This document shows positions 11,002 through 23,600 of a stretch of DNA of 64,000 bases, piece after piece; positions within the stretch are counted from its first letter, which is position 1; each line of letters opens with the position of its first letter. The position numbers and the translations under genes were made by a program. This DNA comes from Prostheceraeus crozeri (taxonomy: Eukaryota > Platyhelminthes > Polycladida > Euryleptidae), in the NCBI GenBank assembly GCA_907163375.1, contig CAJQUW010006311.1, positions 51,699 through 115,698 on the forward strand. Direction: 5' to 3'. Below the pieces are notes generated by a model that did not search any database, had not been told where the DNA came from, and saw only the letters and a program-made list of their open reading frames with translations.

Positions 11002-11280
11002 ACTTATCAGGACATTTGATACCGATCAACATTATACCTGGTTTGAATTTTACATTCATGTTTGTTCTTAATTTCAGGGTTGCTCATGTCACAGTCTGGA
11101 TAATGCTTCGAATTCTAACGAGTCAAAGGCTTTAGCTTTCTAACTTATCAGGACAGTTGACACTGATCATCATTATACTTGGTTTGAATTTAGCATTCAT
11201 GTTTGTTTATAATTGCAGGCTCATGTCACAATCTGGATAATGTTTCGAATTCTAACGAGCCACAGGCTAGGTGGCATGGT
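11002..11280. repeat. 141-bp tandem duplication containing acceptor-like sites
   Basis: Two copies (from 11002 and 11143) share ACTTATCAGGACA, TTTGAATTT.ACATTCATG, a pyrimidine-AG (aatttcag / aattgcag) and CTCATGTCACA.TCTGGATAA. The second copy continues open for about 45 codons (NLDNVSNSNEPQARWHGLWQ) to a stop near 11354. It may be a duplicated exon of an unknown gene, or a simple repeat. Confidence 0.6.
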
Positions 11281-11432
11281 CTATGGCAAGAAGAAGTGAC
11301 TGACAAGTTCACGAAAATTTTGAACGGCTTTCAGTTCAAGTTCGCGAAATTATAAAATGAACGCCGCTCAGCAATTAGTCCATCTCGCTCACCTTTCCCT
11401 TTCCGTTCATTTCATAAGTAATTATAAAATTT

Positions 11433-12418
11433 AGGTGTGTAGGGACCAAAGTGATGTCAATTCCATGTTCCGGTGTGTTTTCAATGTATTTGCGATTGTA
11501 GTGATTGTGGTAGGTGGTCTGATCACCACCGCATGACAGTTGGACCAGGTAGGCCCTGGTGGCTGGATATAGGTGTGTAGGGACCAAAGTGATGTCAATT
11601 CCATGTTCCGGTGTGTTTTCAATGTATTTGCGATTGTAGTGATTGTGGTAGGTGGTCTGATCACCACCGCATGACAGTTGGACCAGGTAGGCCCTGGTGG
11701 CTGGATATAGGTGTGTAGGGACCAAAGTGATGTCAATTCCATGTTCCGGTGTGTTTTCAATGTATTTGCGGTTGTAGTGATTGTGGTAGGTGGTCTGATC
11801 ACCACCGCATGACAGTTGGACCAGGTAGGCCCTGGTGGCTGGATATAGGTGTGTAGGGACCAAAGTGATGTCAATTCCATGTTCCGGTGTGTTTTCAATG
11901 TATTTGCGATTGTAGTGATTGTGGTAGGTGGTCTGATCACCACCGCATGACAGTTGGACCAGGTAGGCCCTGGTGGCTGGATATAGGTGTGTAGGGACCA
12001 AAGTGATGTCAATTCCATGTTCCGGTGTGTTTTCAATGTATTTGCGATTGTAGTGATTGTGGTAGGTGGTCTGATCACCACCGCATGACAGTTGGACCAG
12101 GTAGGCCCTGGTGGCTGGATATAGGTGTGTAGGGACCAAAGTGATGTCAATTCCATGTTCCGGTGTGAATTTTCAATGTATTTGCGATTGTAGTGATTGT
12201 GGTAGGTGGTCTGATCACCACCGCATGACAGTTGGACCAGGTAGGCCCTGGTGGCTGGATATAAGTGTGTAGGGACCAAAGTGATGTCAATTCCATGTTC
12301 CGGTGTGTTTTCAATGTATTTGCGATTGTAGTGATTGTGGTAGGTGGTCTGATCACCACCGCATGACAGTTGGACCAGGTAGGCCCTGGTGGCTGGATAT
12401 AAGTGTGTAGGGACCAAA
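11433..12418. repeat. 138-bp satellite, array 1 (about 7.1 copies)
   Basis: Units start at 11433, 11571, 11709, 11847, 11985, 12123 and 12263, plus a stub at 12401; each begins AGGTGTGTAGGGACC and copies are almost identical (one has a 2-bp insertion). Because 138 is a multiple of 3, frames stay open across the array, giving long ORFs of 46-residue repeats that should not be read as genes. The same unit recurs at 39.2 kb. Confidence 0.95.
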
Positions 12419-12439
12419 CCCTAGTAGCCCAGCCATGGA
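12419..12439 (+). repeat. Flank motif shared with array 2 in inverted form
   Basis: CCCTAGTAGCCC followed by AGCCATGGA directly abuts the right end of array 1. The reverse complement of a very similar 21-mer abuts the left end of array 2 at 39150-39170, so the motif behaves like an inverted terminus of a satellite-carrying element. Confidence 0.65.
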
Positions 12440-12484
12440 CACAGGATCCATGATCGATGATTCCAATAAATCCATGGAAAATTC

Positions 12485-12855
12485 AAAATTGAAAATCATT
12501 GTTGTTAAGCATGTTTAATGATTGGAAAGCTTATAAGCATTGTCAAAATACATCGATTATCATTATTGAACCAAAAATACGCAATTACAATATCTTAAAA
12601 ACTTGCATTGATGATTCATGCATAAACCTCGGTTGAACATTGATGACAAATTCGCATTGATAAAATAAAGATTATTTAAAATTGAAAATCATTGTTGGTA
12701 AGCATGTTTAATGATTGGAAAGCTTATATGCATTGTCAAAATACATCGATTATCATTATTGAACCAATAAAAATACGCAATTATGATATCTTAAAAACTT
12801 GCATTGATGATTCATGCATAAATCCCGGTTGAACATTCATGATAAATTCGCATTA
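12485..12855. repeat. 193-bp tandem duplication, AT-rich
   Basis: Two copies starting at 12485 and 12678 (AAAATTGAAAATCATTGTTG) with a few differences, just outside the satellite flank motif. Non-coding. Confidence 0.85.
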
Positions 12856-15840
12856 TTCTTTTCAATTCTTACAGTATTCCCGGGTTGAAAAACCGAGATA
12901 ATTTATCTAATATATGACTAATGGTGACAAATTTTACAAATATTAGATAATTGTTTTATAAAACAATCAAATACTGCATATTTGATATTTTTTAATAATT
13001 TTTGATACATCTTTGACTATTATTTGACAAATATTATCATAATCACCTAAATGTTCATATCTGAAACATTTTACAAATATTTATGAATTAATTTGTCGAT
13101 GTAACAAAAATATTCCTGCATACTTATGTAATTGTTAGCATTAAACAGTGCAGTAAGCGCACTTCTGAAATCATCTGTTTAGCTACATAATACTACTGTT
13201 AGCTACAGTTTACGTCAAATGATTGAAAAGTCACAACTTTTTATCACTAGCCAGCAGCTGGTGTCAAAACGGAACCGAATCTCCAAGACAAACACGTGAA
13301 CAATGGAATTGAACTTGAACAGTGTAACTTGCACTAGCGAAGTCGATGAACATGCAGTTTGATTTCACAGACAAGCACAATAGCAGCACCCATATTTCCC
13401 ATACTTCATTAATAATTGCAGGTCTACATTAATATGAGCGTTTGTTTCTTCCTTGCATGCCTTCAGTCGAGGACTTCTGTATAATACGATCGAGTGACGT
13501 CAATCGAACAACATCAATCTTGCCTTACACGTAGGATCATTGCTTTATAGAGTGACTCACGCATAGTGTGCGCGTGTCCTCGCCCGCCGTCTTTAGCGCG
13601 CATTGACTTACTTTGCGTTTCTTTTAACAATGCGTGACCTTATACTGTCTGGCCATACTGCTGCGCTCGTTTCGATATGCGCTCCTCACTCGAACAGAAG
13701 GGCTGTGAATTGTAAAGCTTTCACTGGATGTGCCAACGACTTCATGCTGATTCTTTACATTGGCAAACTATGATTTCGTGAATCTTCTTCGAACTAAAGG
13801 AAGTATGGTAGAAGATGTGTGAATCGAATACCTGTGTGACTCAATTTCTGCCGATTCTCTCAAGTTTACGTGCTGGAGGCCTCGTAAAAGAAGGTAAGAC
13901 GATCACTCATGCTACAAGCCAAGTTATTATTCCATGAAGTGTGAGTTAAATTGTATTTTAGCTGTAAGCGTACACCTTCATGGTCTCCTTTTTGAAATAA
14001 TGTGCTTGAGATTGAATAAAAATTTAACATTTTTTCTAGACCTACCGGTGCTAAAGTTTTTGATTTAAAAACAATGAATATTTTTCTGAAATTCAATAGG
14101 AAAGTTCAAGCGTCGCATCATTTTCAGTGTGATCATTTTTATACTGTGCTTCAATTGAGGGTTCCATTTCTTTTTCTCACTCTGACCCGGGTTTCATTCG
14201 GGAATAGATATTGGAGAATGTAACACGGCTGTTTTAGACTGGGTAAGAATTCAAAAACAGCTTATGTTTTACTCCTTGTTCATCCGGTAGATGTAGTGCG
14301 TACTAGGTTTACAGCATCAAGGTTTCAGGTAGTATCAGGCAAGGAAACTAAGTAGGCCAATTGATAGAGGGTGACATTATAAATTGGAAATTAGTAAGAT
14401 TTCTGCAATTTTTTAAGTGTCATGCTAAAATCATGAATTAATGAAATTGAAAAACATAATATTATAATATACTATAAAATGAACCAACACATGAGGTCTT
14501 GAAATGAAACCTTATTTTCTCAACAACTGAACCGAATTTTAATGCGCACATTCTGCGGTCATGACTCAAAATAATTCAGAAAGCAGCGCCACTGTACTCG
14601 GTTTATACAGCATGTTTGAGACGAATAGCAGGTAGATACTTGCTTTTTTAGATGAGGCTGCATGAATCCAAATGGTCCCATCCCCTGATTAAGAAATAGG
14701 GCTCAAGCTAGCTACATTAGACGGTTGACCAAATGGACCTCATTTGTGATTTAGCTGGTTATAAAAGTAAGTCGTTTAATTTTCATAACGACTGATATGT
14801 CAGAGCTTCCGAATGTTTTGTAATCCTGGATATTTTGTGGCAAATGATATTGATCGGCAGTCGCGGGTATAATACTGAGTCTATTGTGAAGTACTTATGT
14901 TGCATTCTTAATATTTTTTTGAATTGTGTTTGCATGCAATACATTATTATAATTATGTCTGCTTCTATTTGTTGAATATCTATTTTATACTTCCTACTTA
15001 TTGTCAAAGTGAATGTATTTTGAACCAGTCCTCAGTATGTGGATTGTGCCATGTAAGTCATCATGTCATTTGTGTCACAATATATGGATGACAATCATGT
15101 ACTACCGGTATCTACTTAGTTTGGGGGAGGAGTGTAGTCACAGCCACTGGTTGACTGGATTATCATCACCTCGCTAGAATTCAATAATAATCAATAACTT
15201 GATACAGTAATGTGTAATACAATAACTGGAATTCAGTAATATTTTGCTGAAAACACTTTAAACATATTCATCACTCAAAAATTTTTAATTGATAAGATTT
15301 CAATACCGCGTTGAACCAGCCCTTGCTCCCAAGACTATGAATTCACTGTCACATATTCAACCAGTATTTAACAGAATTCTGTGGTGACTATTTGGTACCA
15401 CACATTTTAATTGTCTATTTAATTGCTTTTACTTTGACTACAACCAATTAAGTCTTCTATGAAATCCTCGCACGACGACTTACAGTCGTTGGCAGCTCAG
15501 AACTAATTTATAACGAAGTTATCTAAGGATCACTTATCAAAAGTAGCGGGCACTATAACAGATCTTTGGTCTTCATATGCGTCTCTAAATTAGTTTAGAC
15601 AACTAAGAAGTATCTCAGTCATAGTGAATTTATTGGTCATTCTTATTTGCAAATGATTGTAGAATTTAAATTTTAAAATTAAATACCATGACTACAGCCT
15701 TCAAAAATTGATATTGATAGAGAGCATGCAACTTCGCATAACAGGGATGAAAATCTTTAGCGGATACGCGTTTCCGTCAGTGTCCCTTGAAAGGCTATAA
15801 TGAATTTTTTTATTATGAATTTCTATAATGAATTTCTATT
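12856..15840. other. Long AT-rich interval with no recognised gene
   Basis: Only short chance frames. A CpG-richer patch at about 13.5-13.7 kb (CGCGTGTCCTCGCCCGCCG) could be a decayed promoter, but nothing downstream supports a gene. Confidence 0.5.
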
Positions 15841-15841
15841 T

Positions 15842-15880
15842 AGGGCCCACGGAATTCTAGAGGATTCCGTGAGGGCCCTT
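15842..15880. repeat. GC-rich hairpin
   Basis: AGGGCCCACGGAAT pairs with ATTCCGTGAGGGCCCT across a short loop, with a two-base bulge. It is preceded by a doubled TATAATGAATTTCTAT. Confidence 0.75.
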
Positions 15881-16351
15881 CAAAAGTTGATTTTTTGTCA
15901 GAGCCCCTAACTGCCCGTTCTCATCCCCGCATATATAGGTAATGTACGTTTATGTAGGCCGACCAATTAATTGCAATAATTTTATCCAAAAAATCAAATG
16001 GATTGTCAGCTTAATTTCGTCAATTGAGAAATTTTAATTGCACCTAATTGTAGCAAATCCCTAGCAATTATTTGAAATTAATTTTTCATTGCCCCTGTTT
16101 ATCAGTGATGTTTGCGCTCGGTGAAGGTTTCTTTCTTGAAGACCATTATTTATCAGGGTGCAGTCAGAAGTCAGGTAACATCTAAATCTGCTTGTCGTCG
16201 GTAAAAGGATAAAGGAGCTTAGCGGACGATAACTGATTTATTGTCTTGCATATCTTTCATATCACCTGTTTTTTCAAGTGAAATCAAAAATATGTAAGCC
16301 GTCAAGTTTGGCGGTTCGTCCAAGTAAATGCGGATGAAAACGTCTTAGTGA

Positions 16352-16543
16352 AAATTTGCTGAGCTTGCAGCTGCTGTCCACAGTTGCCCTCCATCCAGTG
16401 CTGGTACGGAGCGAGTATTCAGCTTATGCGCACCGACACACACAAAACTGAGAAACCGTCTTTCACACCCCGTGTTGTGAAGATTGTAACAGTTCACTTA
16501 GCTCTTTAGATGATGACATTGACTTGATTGTGAACGAGTGAAG
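16352..16543 (+). pseudogene. hAT transposase C-terminal dimerisation fragment
   Basis: Frame from about 16352 reads FAELAAAVHSCPPSSAGTER continuing VFSLCAPTHTKLRNRLS, a clear hAT dimerisation block (PPSSAGTERVFSxxxxxHTKLRNRLS). A frame change then gives NSSLSSLDDDIDLIVNE and a stop. It is too short for long-ORF detection. No RNase H core or ends were found for it; it lies outside the hAT element at 17.1-19.9 kb. Confidence 0.85.
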
Positions 16544-17092
16544 GATTGTTGTAATGATTGGGGCCGTCTTGTTGGCATCTTGTTCAAAAGCCTACTCATT
16601 GCTTTTATAGGCCCATATTAAGTAAGAAGATGATGCAAATTTGTGTAGAGATGTAATTAAGGAGTTGCTATGTTTAGACTTTTTGCACTAGTAGATTTAT
16701 TTTTTTAATTGTTTTCTGATTTTCGTTAAATACACGCGTATGTTTTAGTTTTCAACAGAAATCCTGATATTATTTACATGTAGGCCTAGTTCTTCTTTTT
16801 TATATTTGTGCCTTCTTTCTGTACCCAGATGAGAATATCTGTCAATTTCAGACTGATCAAAACCAAAAAAATATATATTTGCGTAGCGAGTACATGTGCA
16901 TGTATTTCCAAATTCATGGCATTATCAAAACTTGACATGACTAGACTACCGATGTCATTGACCTTGAACAGTCCGGTTAACTGAGCAATGCTAACTAATT
17001 CAAATATGCCATATCAAAAGGTCGGTTGATAATTTCGTTATATATAGAAGTATCTAAATCTGTATATAATTGCACGTAATATTAAATGGCAG
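16544..17092. other. Interval with no recognised gene
   Basis: AT-rich, no motif seen apart from one TAGGCCTA at 16781. Confidence 0.4.
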
Positions 17093-18582
17093 ATCTATAG
17101 CATGGTCGGACCATCTGCGAAAATGTTTTAAAAAAATTAACTCGCTGGGAAAAAAATTGACTTGGTGTGTGTTACTAAGCTTTAACCGCTCCCGAGGGGG
17201 TGGCCTGCGAAAAATTGAACCTTGTAATTCTTACATTTAAAATGAACCTATGTTGTCTTTTAGAATAAACACTGGTCTACAGGATGGAAAAGGCAAACTA
17301 ATAACAACTAATTAGCATGTTATTCATTACTTATCATTTAGTTAAAGCTTCATTCATATTATTCACAGCGTCTTACATCTTGTAACAGATTCAGTAAAAT
17401 AAAAGAATTGAAAAAACAGCAGTAGTTCCGAGCATCTACTGAGTTACTGTGGATGTTGTAACCGCATACGAAGCTGTCAAAGCCATGTTTAAGAAGTTGC
17501 CGATAGTTCTATAAAGAATGATAACCGAATTGATTTCAAATATATTTTCAATTGATGTATAGACAAAACAATTAAAATTCAAATTAATATGAGTATTGTT
17601 GTCGGATATATGCATTGAAATTCATTTTGTACACTCGCTCGATGCCCTGAAATTCTGAACGCAACTGGAGTCATTTGAAGCGCTCCACACTTCCTATACG
17701 ATTTACTCATATTTTTGATATTCAGCTAACGATGCAACGGCTCTGATGGATGCAGAAAACACAATGTCCTAGCCTTGTGTTATCAGTTGCATTGCCATTA
17801 AGTTGTCCAAAATATCCTCGAACAGCTGTGGTTTTTAAGATCACCCGAAAAGATCAAATCAAGCGATGAGTGATGTTAAATGAATGTACTCTCATCTTAC
17901 AAACGGTTCTTACCTTCCATTCAGAAAATTTGAAAGCGCATTCTAAAGACGTGGATGCTGCAAAAAAATGTACCACATTTTATACCAGATAGGCAGAAAA
18001 TTTCATAGCTGACCCTGGAAAATAGACTGTTCTGGAATTTTCTCTTAAATGATGCAAAGTCCATAAAAATGAAATGTCTGTTATTTGTAGATGGTTTATC
18101 TCTTGTTTTTTGTCGAATCTCGAGACATTTGTTTTTGATCAACAGTGTGTGAGCGTTTGACCTAGCTGCCGACAATCAGTTCTGCCCATAGAAATAAAAC
18201 TGTTTATCTGAAGTTAGCAATTTTATCTTTTTAGTTGTCTGTTTATTGTTGTCAATTTCTATGGTTCTGCCACACGTTGCCAACCACAGACAGTCTTCGT
18301 AAAAAGTGTCGTTGGCCAAGCGGCATTCCAAGGCTTGTTTTAAAGAACAAGAGGACAGATCACCATCAAAAAAAGCGGAAAACAGTTACAGCAAAAAAAG
18401 GAAAATAATTTTGTGACAATAAATTCGATGCTTCAGAGCACTAAGAGATAAAAGATAGAGGCATCGACAAAAAGAAACACGAGGGAAATGGAAAACATTA
18501 ATATGATGTAGAACTATCGAGCCGGAGTTGATAATACTGCAGGAAAGAACGTTCTGCTCGTATTAGATTCATTGGCACTCAA

Positions 18583-18607
18583 GTTTTCGGTCTAAGACCT
18601 TCGTCTG
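18583..18607 (-). ncRNA. Hammerhead-like hairpin (CAGACGA-AGGTC-TTA-GACC-GAAAAC)
   Basis: On the minus strand CAGACGA is followed by a 4-bp stem GGTC/GACC around the loop TTA and then GAAAAC. This is the degenerate form of a hammerhead core seen at ends of Penelope-like retroelements. The first core block is not canonical (CUGANGA expected), so activity is doubtful. Confidence 0.45.
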
Positions 18608-19276
18608 TTGCAGAAATAATGTGATCATCAGATTAATGCGACACCAATTATTCCTGTAATTTCCTGCAAGCAGATGCAAAAATTTTGTTGCTTGTGCAGT
18701 CGCCGCCACTGATCGACTTCAGTTCCTCCAGGTGCCTGGAAATTTTGGTGGAACCTATACCCTCAAGCTCGATGCATTCCGAGACAGAGAGAATTGATGG
18801 GAAATACCAGTGCAATATTAATGGAAAACCAAGCAAGACAGCAGCGTGAGGAGCAGGAGGAGTCAATGGAAAGAGAACATCATACTTGATCATACTCAGA
18901 GACATCATGCTCAATGTTTTCATGTATATGATTGTTGCATCTTTACAAGTCAAGATTTCCACACCGCTGAATTTCTGCATCATCTACTTTTTCTCTTTCG
19001 ATCCGTAATTATTACTTGTTTTCTTTTGATGAAAACTTCTGCTTTCTGTCAACTGCTGATTGGTTTATCTCCTTTTGTTGTGACCTTCCTGTCAGCGCCT
19101 GTTACTGGAACGGATCATGTCTTAAATGACATGTAATAACAAGATTTTTTGTTGTAAAATTTTTGTTGGTGGTTTAGTTGTAAGGTTAGTGACTTTTGAC
19201 TATATTTGCTACATGCACATGTATGTACTAGCTGATAAGATGGATTCGGTAACAAAATGCCAGTTTTATCTTTTAG

Positions 19277-19512
19277 GAACCGGCGCTATGGCCTTGTGGT
19301 AGAGTGTTCGCTCTGCGTCCGGGAGACCTTGGTTCAAATCTTGGTCGGGTCAAACCTAAGACTTTTAAAATAGGTACACTCTGCATTCTTGCTAAACACT
19401 CAGTACGGAAAAGAATGAAAGTGGTAAATGACAACTCGGCCACGTGGAAGAAAGGCTCCGTGCCTAATGTGCTTCCGAGTATAAACAACGTTCATTTATC
19501 TATTTATTTTTT
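19277..19512 (+). mobile_element. tRNA-derived SINE
   Basis: A tRNA-like head with A box near 19289 (TGGCCTTGTGGTAGAGTG) and B box GGTTCAAATC at 19331-19340, then a body (AACCTAAGACTTTTAAAATA) and an AT-rich tail ending TTATCTATTTATTTTTT. It has pol III promoter layout and SINE length (about 235 bp). It is nested inside the hAT element. Confidence 0.8.
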
Positions 19513-19875
19513 ATAATTTAGGTAATTAAGTATTAACAAAATGGCTCCTAAGAAAGAGTAGATGGCAGTAGTAGCAAGTTTCTGAAATCAGATATTTGCG
19601 AAAAATCTTTTGTGAGTCATCACTGACGGAACGTAGTTACTTTCGAAAAATCTGGCTTATTACAAGCACTTATTTGCGGAGATTGCACAAGACATTTTGA
19701 AAAATCAGTTTGTCCCGACAGATATTGGCGTTGGTCAAGTTTTTGATAAGAGCGGTATTTACTCTTCATAATCATGAAATATGATACTATAATTTGCTGA
19801 TATTAGTAGGCCTGCGAAAATTTTGTAGAGCTGCGAAAAAACGGAAAAATCTCTGGCCCGACCACTGATCTATAG

Positions 19876-20499
19876 ATAAAAGTGAAAAACTTAAGTGCAT
19901 GTATTTTTTTCATTGGAATTTTTGATTTAATTGTGTAATAGTTGTTCTGTTGTTTCTGTTGTTGACTATTATGTTGATCAGTCTGTACTTAATCCCTTCT
20001 TTGTAGATGGTTGTTTTCCCATTACACGGATTCTATCAATTGCATGGGATGTTTCGGGCTTTTCTGCAGCTCAATTAAAGTGGTCTCGTTATTCCTGGTA
20101 AGTTGCAATTATTATGATCATTTAACAGGCATTTTTGTGTGGATTGACGTTGAAGGTGGTCGTTTTCCCGGATACACATGTTCTTCCAATTTCATTGAAA
20201 GTCATAATTGGTGCTTCTGAGTTTGGCAGCTCATTCTTTACTTGTATATTAAAGTATGTATTTTAAAAGAGGAATCATTTTCAAAATTTGTGGCTGTTTG
20301 AAAATGGGATTAGGTCATTCTCTTTTCTCTGCAGCTCAGAAATTCTAAGTCGTTACATGACTTTCATCATTTAGTGTAGCCTACGATGTAGATGATATAA
20401 AAGGAGTTTATCGAATATTGATAGATATAAAACACGTGATTACATAATGAACTAGAAATAAGAATGGAAATAAATGATCACTTTAAGTAATCGAAAATT
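19876..20499. other. Interval with no recognised gene
   Basis: AT-rich, no supported feature. Confidence 0.4.
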
Positions 20500-20602
20500 G
20501 CCGATGCTGTTGAAAATATATTCCCAAACTTTCGTCTGTCTCAGACCGCGTCAGGGGACGACGAAAATTTTAGAATATGTTTTCAACACAAACAGCATCG
20601 GC
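20500..20602 (-). repeat. Foldback with hammerhead-like core
   Basis: Outer arms GCCGATGCTG ... CAGCATCGGC bracket a second pairing layer (GAAAATATATTC / GAATATGTTTTC). The centre on the minus strand reads CTGACGCGGTCTGAGACAGACGAAAG, with stem GTCTG/CAGAC before GAAA. It resembles the hairpins near Penelope-like element ends; the core is degenerate. Confidence 0.6.
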
Positions 20603-23600
20603 TATTTTCGATTTTTTATAGGCTGTTTATGAGGAACAATTAAATGATTATTTGAAAATGATATTCTATTCAACTACAATTTGGTCATCTTAAATCAATA
20701 AAGAATCTGTCTACTGATCCGCGCGTGTCCCGAAATTTGAAAGAGACAAGTGTGAATTTTTGGAAAATCTGGTATACAGTTGCTATCATGTATTCATAAA
20801 AGGTGACTTAATCAGTAAAAGTCAAACATCAAATGCCAATTTTGAGTAAGCCCCTCCCCCTCCTATTTGACGTCAATTGCAGACAGCCCCTACAATGGTT
20901 TTAAAATAACATACTTGTAATTTTCGTTTCGTTGCAGGTGGTTAATGCTCGTGGTGATCTCCACATTTGATGCTTTACTTCCTTTGTCCTTATAGATATG
21001 ACCTTGCGCAGAGATTCCTTATGTACGCAAATGCATCGAAGTCGCAATAATCACGGATGAATGAAATCGCGCCCATCTGCGCAGTGGAGAAAGAAATATG
21101 AACGGTGTATTTTATAGAAACGTCGATTTTGCTCTGAGTATGCCTTTTTTGCTGAAAATAAATCAATGCTTGAAATGACATGAGTGAACGCTGCATTTCG
21201 ATTGGTCCGTTAGATGGTCCGTCAGCAGGGAAAAACCCACGTGCAGTTTGCTTGTATTTATGAACGGAAAGCCGTGCTGATTGCTATATCGGCGTCAATT
21301 GCAATTCGACGATGCAGAGCAGGTAAGGAAAGAAATCAGGCCATATCATAGGCGCAGCCAGGATTTCAGTTTAGGGAAGTTTGCTTGAGGCATCGATGTG
21401 AATATACATGTATCTACTTCATCGATTCTCTTAATGGTTTACTTAAAGCAATTCATTCATGATATTGACCAAACTTATCCCTTGTTCTGAATAAGTTCAG
21501 TCCATTCATTTTTCATGCATGAATTAACATGTCACGAATGAAACTACAATTAATCAATATCCATAACCCTACTACTCTAATCTATACTTTGTTTTTGGTG
21601 TAATTGTTGGAATACAGTGATTTTGGTTGAAATTTTTCAATTAAGCATGTAGTGATTTTCATAGAAACTGGGTCTTATTTGGAGCAGTTAAACAATTACA
21701 TGCAATTGTTCGTAGAAAACATTTACATGCGTCTCTTATTCATGCCTCTATTTCTCATTGAAATCGTTACTAAAATGCAGTGATGTAGATTAGAATAAAT
21801 TATTTTTAGATTAATTTCAAATTTTTAATCCAAATTAAATTTTACAGTGCTCAAATTTGGTCTTACGAAGAGCGGCTCGATGATGTACTATCTATTATCT
21901 ACCTTAAGAAGTGCTTAATTAATTTACGCATTTGTACGCATACTTGCCGTTTTCATTGTTGCTATTATCTTTTTCATGCGCGTACTTTGTAATAGTACTT
22001 TGTACTTTGTTTTAATAATAGCCGCAATAATGCATTACTTATTGCTCCCAATCAAATGTACTTAACCACAATTGACGTATGTCTGTTCAGTAGATAGAAG
22101 AACATGCACAAACGCCTACCTCCTATTTATTTCCCAGTTTCCCAAAAATTGATGAGTATGATAGAGTGGTTGATTGGCACTAGTGACCTGCAGGTAGAGC
22201 ATTTTTCGATACCCGTACATAGAAACATCTCAAGTCATGAAACGACAACTATCTTATTGAAGACAAATAAGTTATTTTTGATAGGATGCCCAATTTATAG
22301 TTCATAGTTATCGTAGATCGCTATTTCTAATTCACTTCATTAACTAACTTAATACAATTATGTCTTAATAGGCCTACTTCTTGGTCACTTGCTGACCAAT
22401 ACAATACATTTCACAAAAATATGAATGTATATCTAATTGATTGGAGTGAGTAAGTATTCTCTGCTGAACGCCTTGCCAAAAAGAAATCCAAATAACCTAT
22501 GCTCCAATAACTTGTAGAATATATCAGAAAACTATATAACTGGAAAAAGTAATAAGCTAATTTACGTCTGAGTTAACTTCATCGTCTAGAAATTGCGCAT
22601 GTTCGGATTTTAATATGGAACATTTTATCAACTAAAAGGCTGTAGGCCTATCTCTTGGAACACTTTTTAAAATTCGACTGTCAAATTTTGTTTTTGCTTA
22701 TGTCTTCCAATTGATGATATCAGTAGTTTATGTTCTCCACCGCTTTTGATTATAGGTCGCAATGTCACAATGGGCATGCGGTATGATGATGGGGGTAGGC
22801 CGCACAGTCATGTCAGTGTAGCAGTTATCACAACTGGCAATTGCATAGTTACATTTTGTTGTGCTTTACTACATTTACCGGTATTTATTAGTCGTCCTTA
22901 CATAAATATACATAATTGCAGATTTCTAAACTTATGTGTTATTGTGCGAGGCTATTTATGGCTTCACATTTATCGCTTCACAAAAGGCGGCCTTTTTGAA
23001 AGCCACCTCCGACCAAAGTCAATGTCAGTTTGATGACAGTCAATGCCAGACTCAAAATTATAAATTTGATATGCTTTTTTGTGTCTCATTATAGGCCTAC
23101 GGCTTTTCCTGAATAATCATTGCTGAACATGGGAAAAGGCGGCTAGGCCTCAGCTTTGTAGGTTAAGATGCATGTATTCCGCATTGCTTAGTTAGTAGAG
23201 TTCAATGGAGTTAGTAGAATTCTTTGGAAAATTTTGAATCAAAACTTTGAGGGAAATTTTGAACACTCCCTACACTATATGGCCTTGAACAACAATATGC
23301 CATGCATGGAAGTAGTGAACTGGATGGTGAAAGAACAGAGAGACAACAATTACCGTCTAAAATGTTTAATTTTATTTATATGCAAAAAGTGTAGAAGAAA
23401 TTATCCTACGCCGTAAAGTTTTATCTTACATTACCCACAGGTGTCTGACTTCACCCAAATCAAATAAGCCTATTCAACGCGCCATAGATAAGATATATAG
23501 CAAAACAATCGGAATTCTTGCAGCTTCTTTATGACGTGAAGTAAATTTATCGGTATCCTCGTGACTACAAATTTGAAAGTATTTAACCTAGGGTTGCTTT

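Larger units (their letters stand above)
17101..19867. mobile_element. Non-autonomous hAT element with perfect 8-bp duplication
   Basis: The ends are CATGGTCGGACCA on the left and, reading inward from the right, CAGTGGTCGGGCCAGAG. Both are flanked by ATCTATAG (17093-17100 and 19868-19875), a perfect 8-bp target duplication typical of hAT. The subterminal motif TGCGAAAA recurs near both ends (about 17116, 17208, 19602, 19813, 19832). No transposase domain is visible in 2,767 bp, so it is a deletion derivative or carries foreign filler. A SINE sits at 19277 and a Penelope-type hairpin at 18583. Confidence 0.88.

Noticed and set aside
11375-12417. 254- and 328-codon minus-strand frames with 46-residue repeats
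   Set aside because: They are read-throughs of the 138-bp satellite, whose length is a multiple of three; several frames are open at once.
15745-15933. Possible short hAT MITE with CAGGGATGAAAATC at the left and GATGAGAACGGGCAG-like sequence at the right
   Set aside because: The ends match poorly and no 8-bp duplication could be found.
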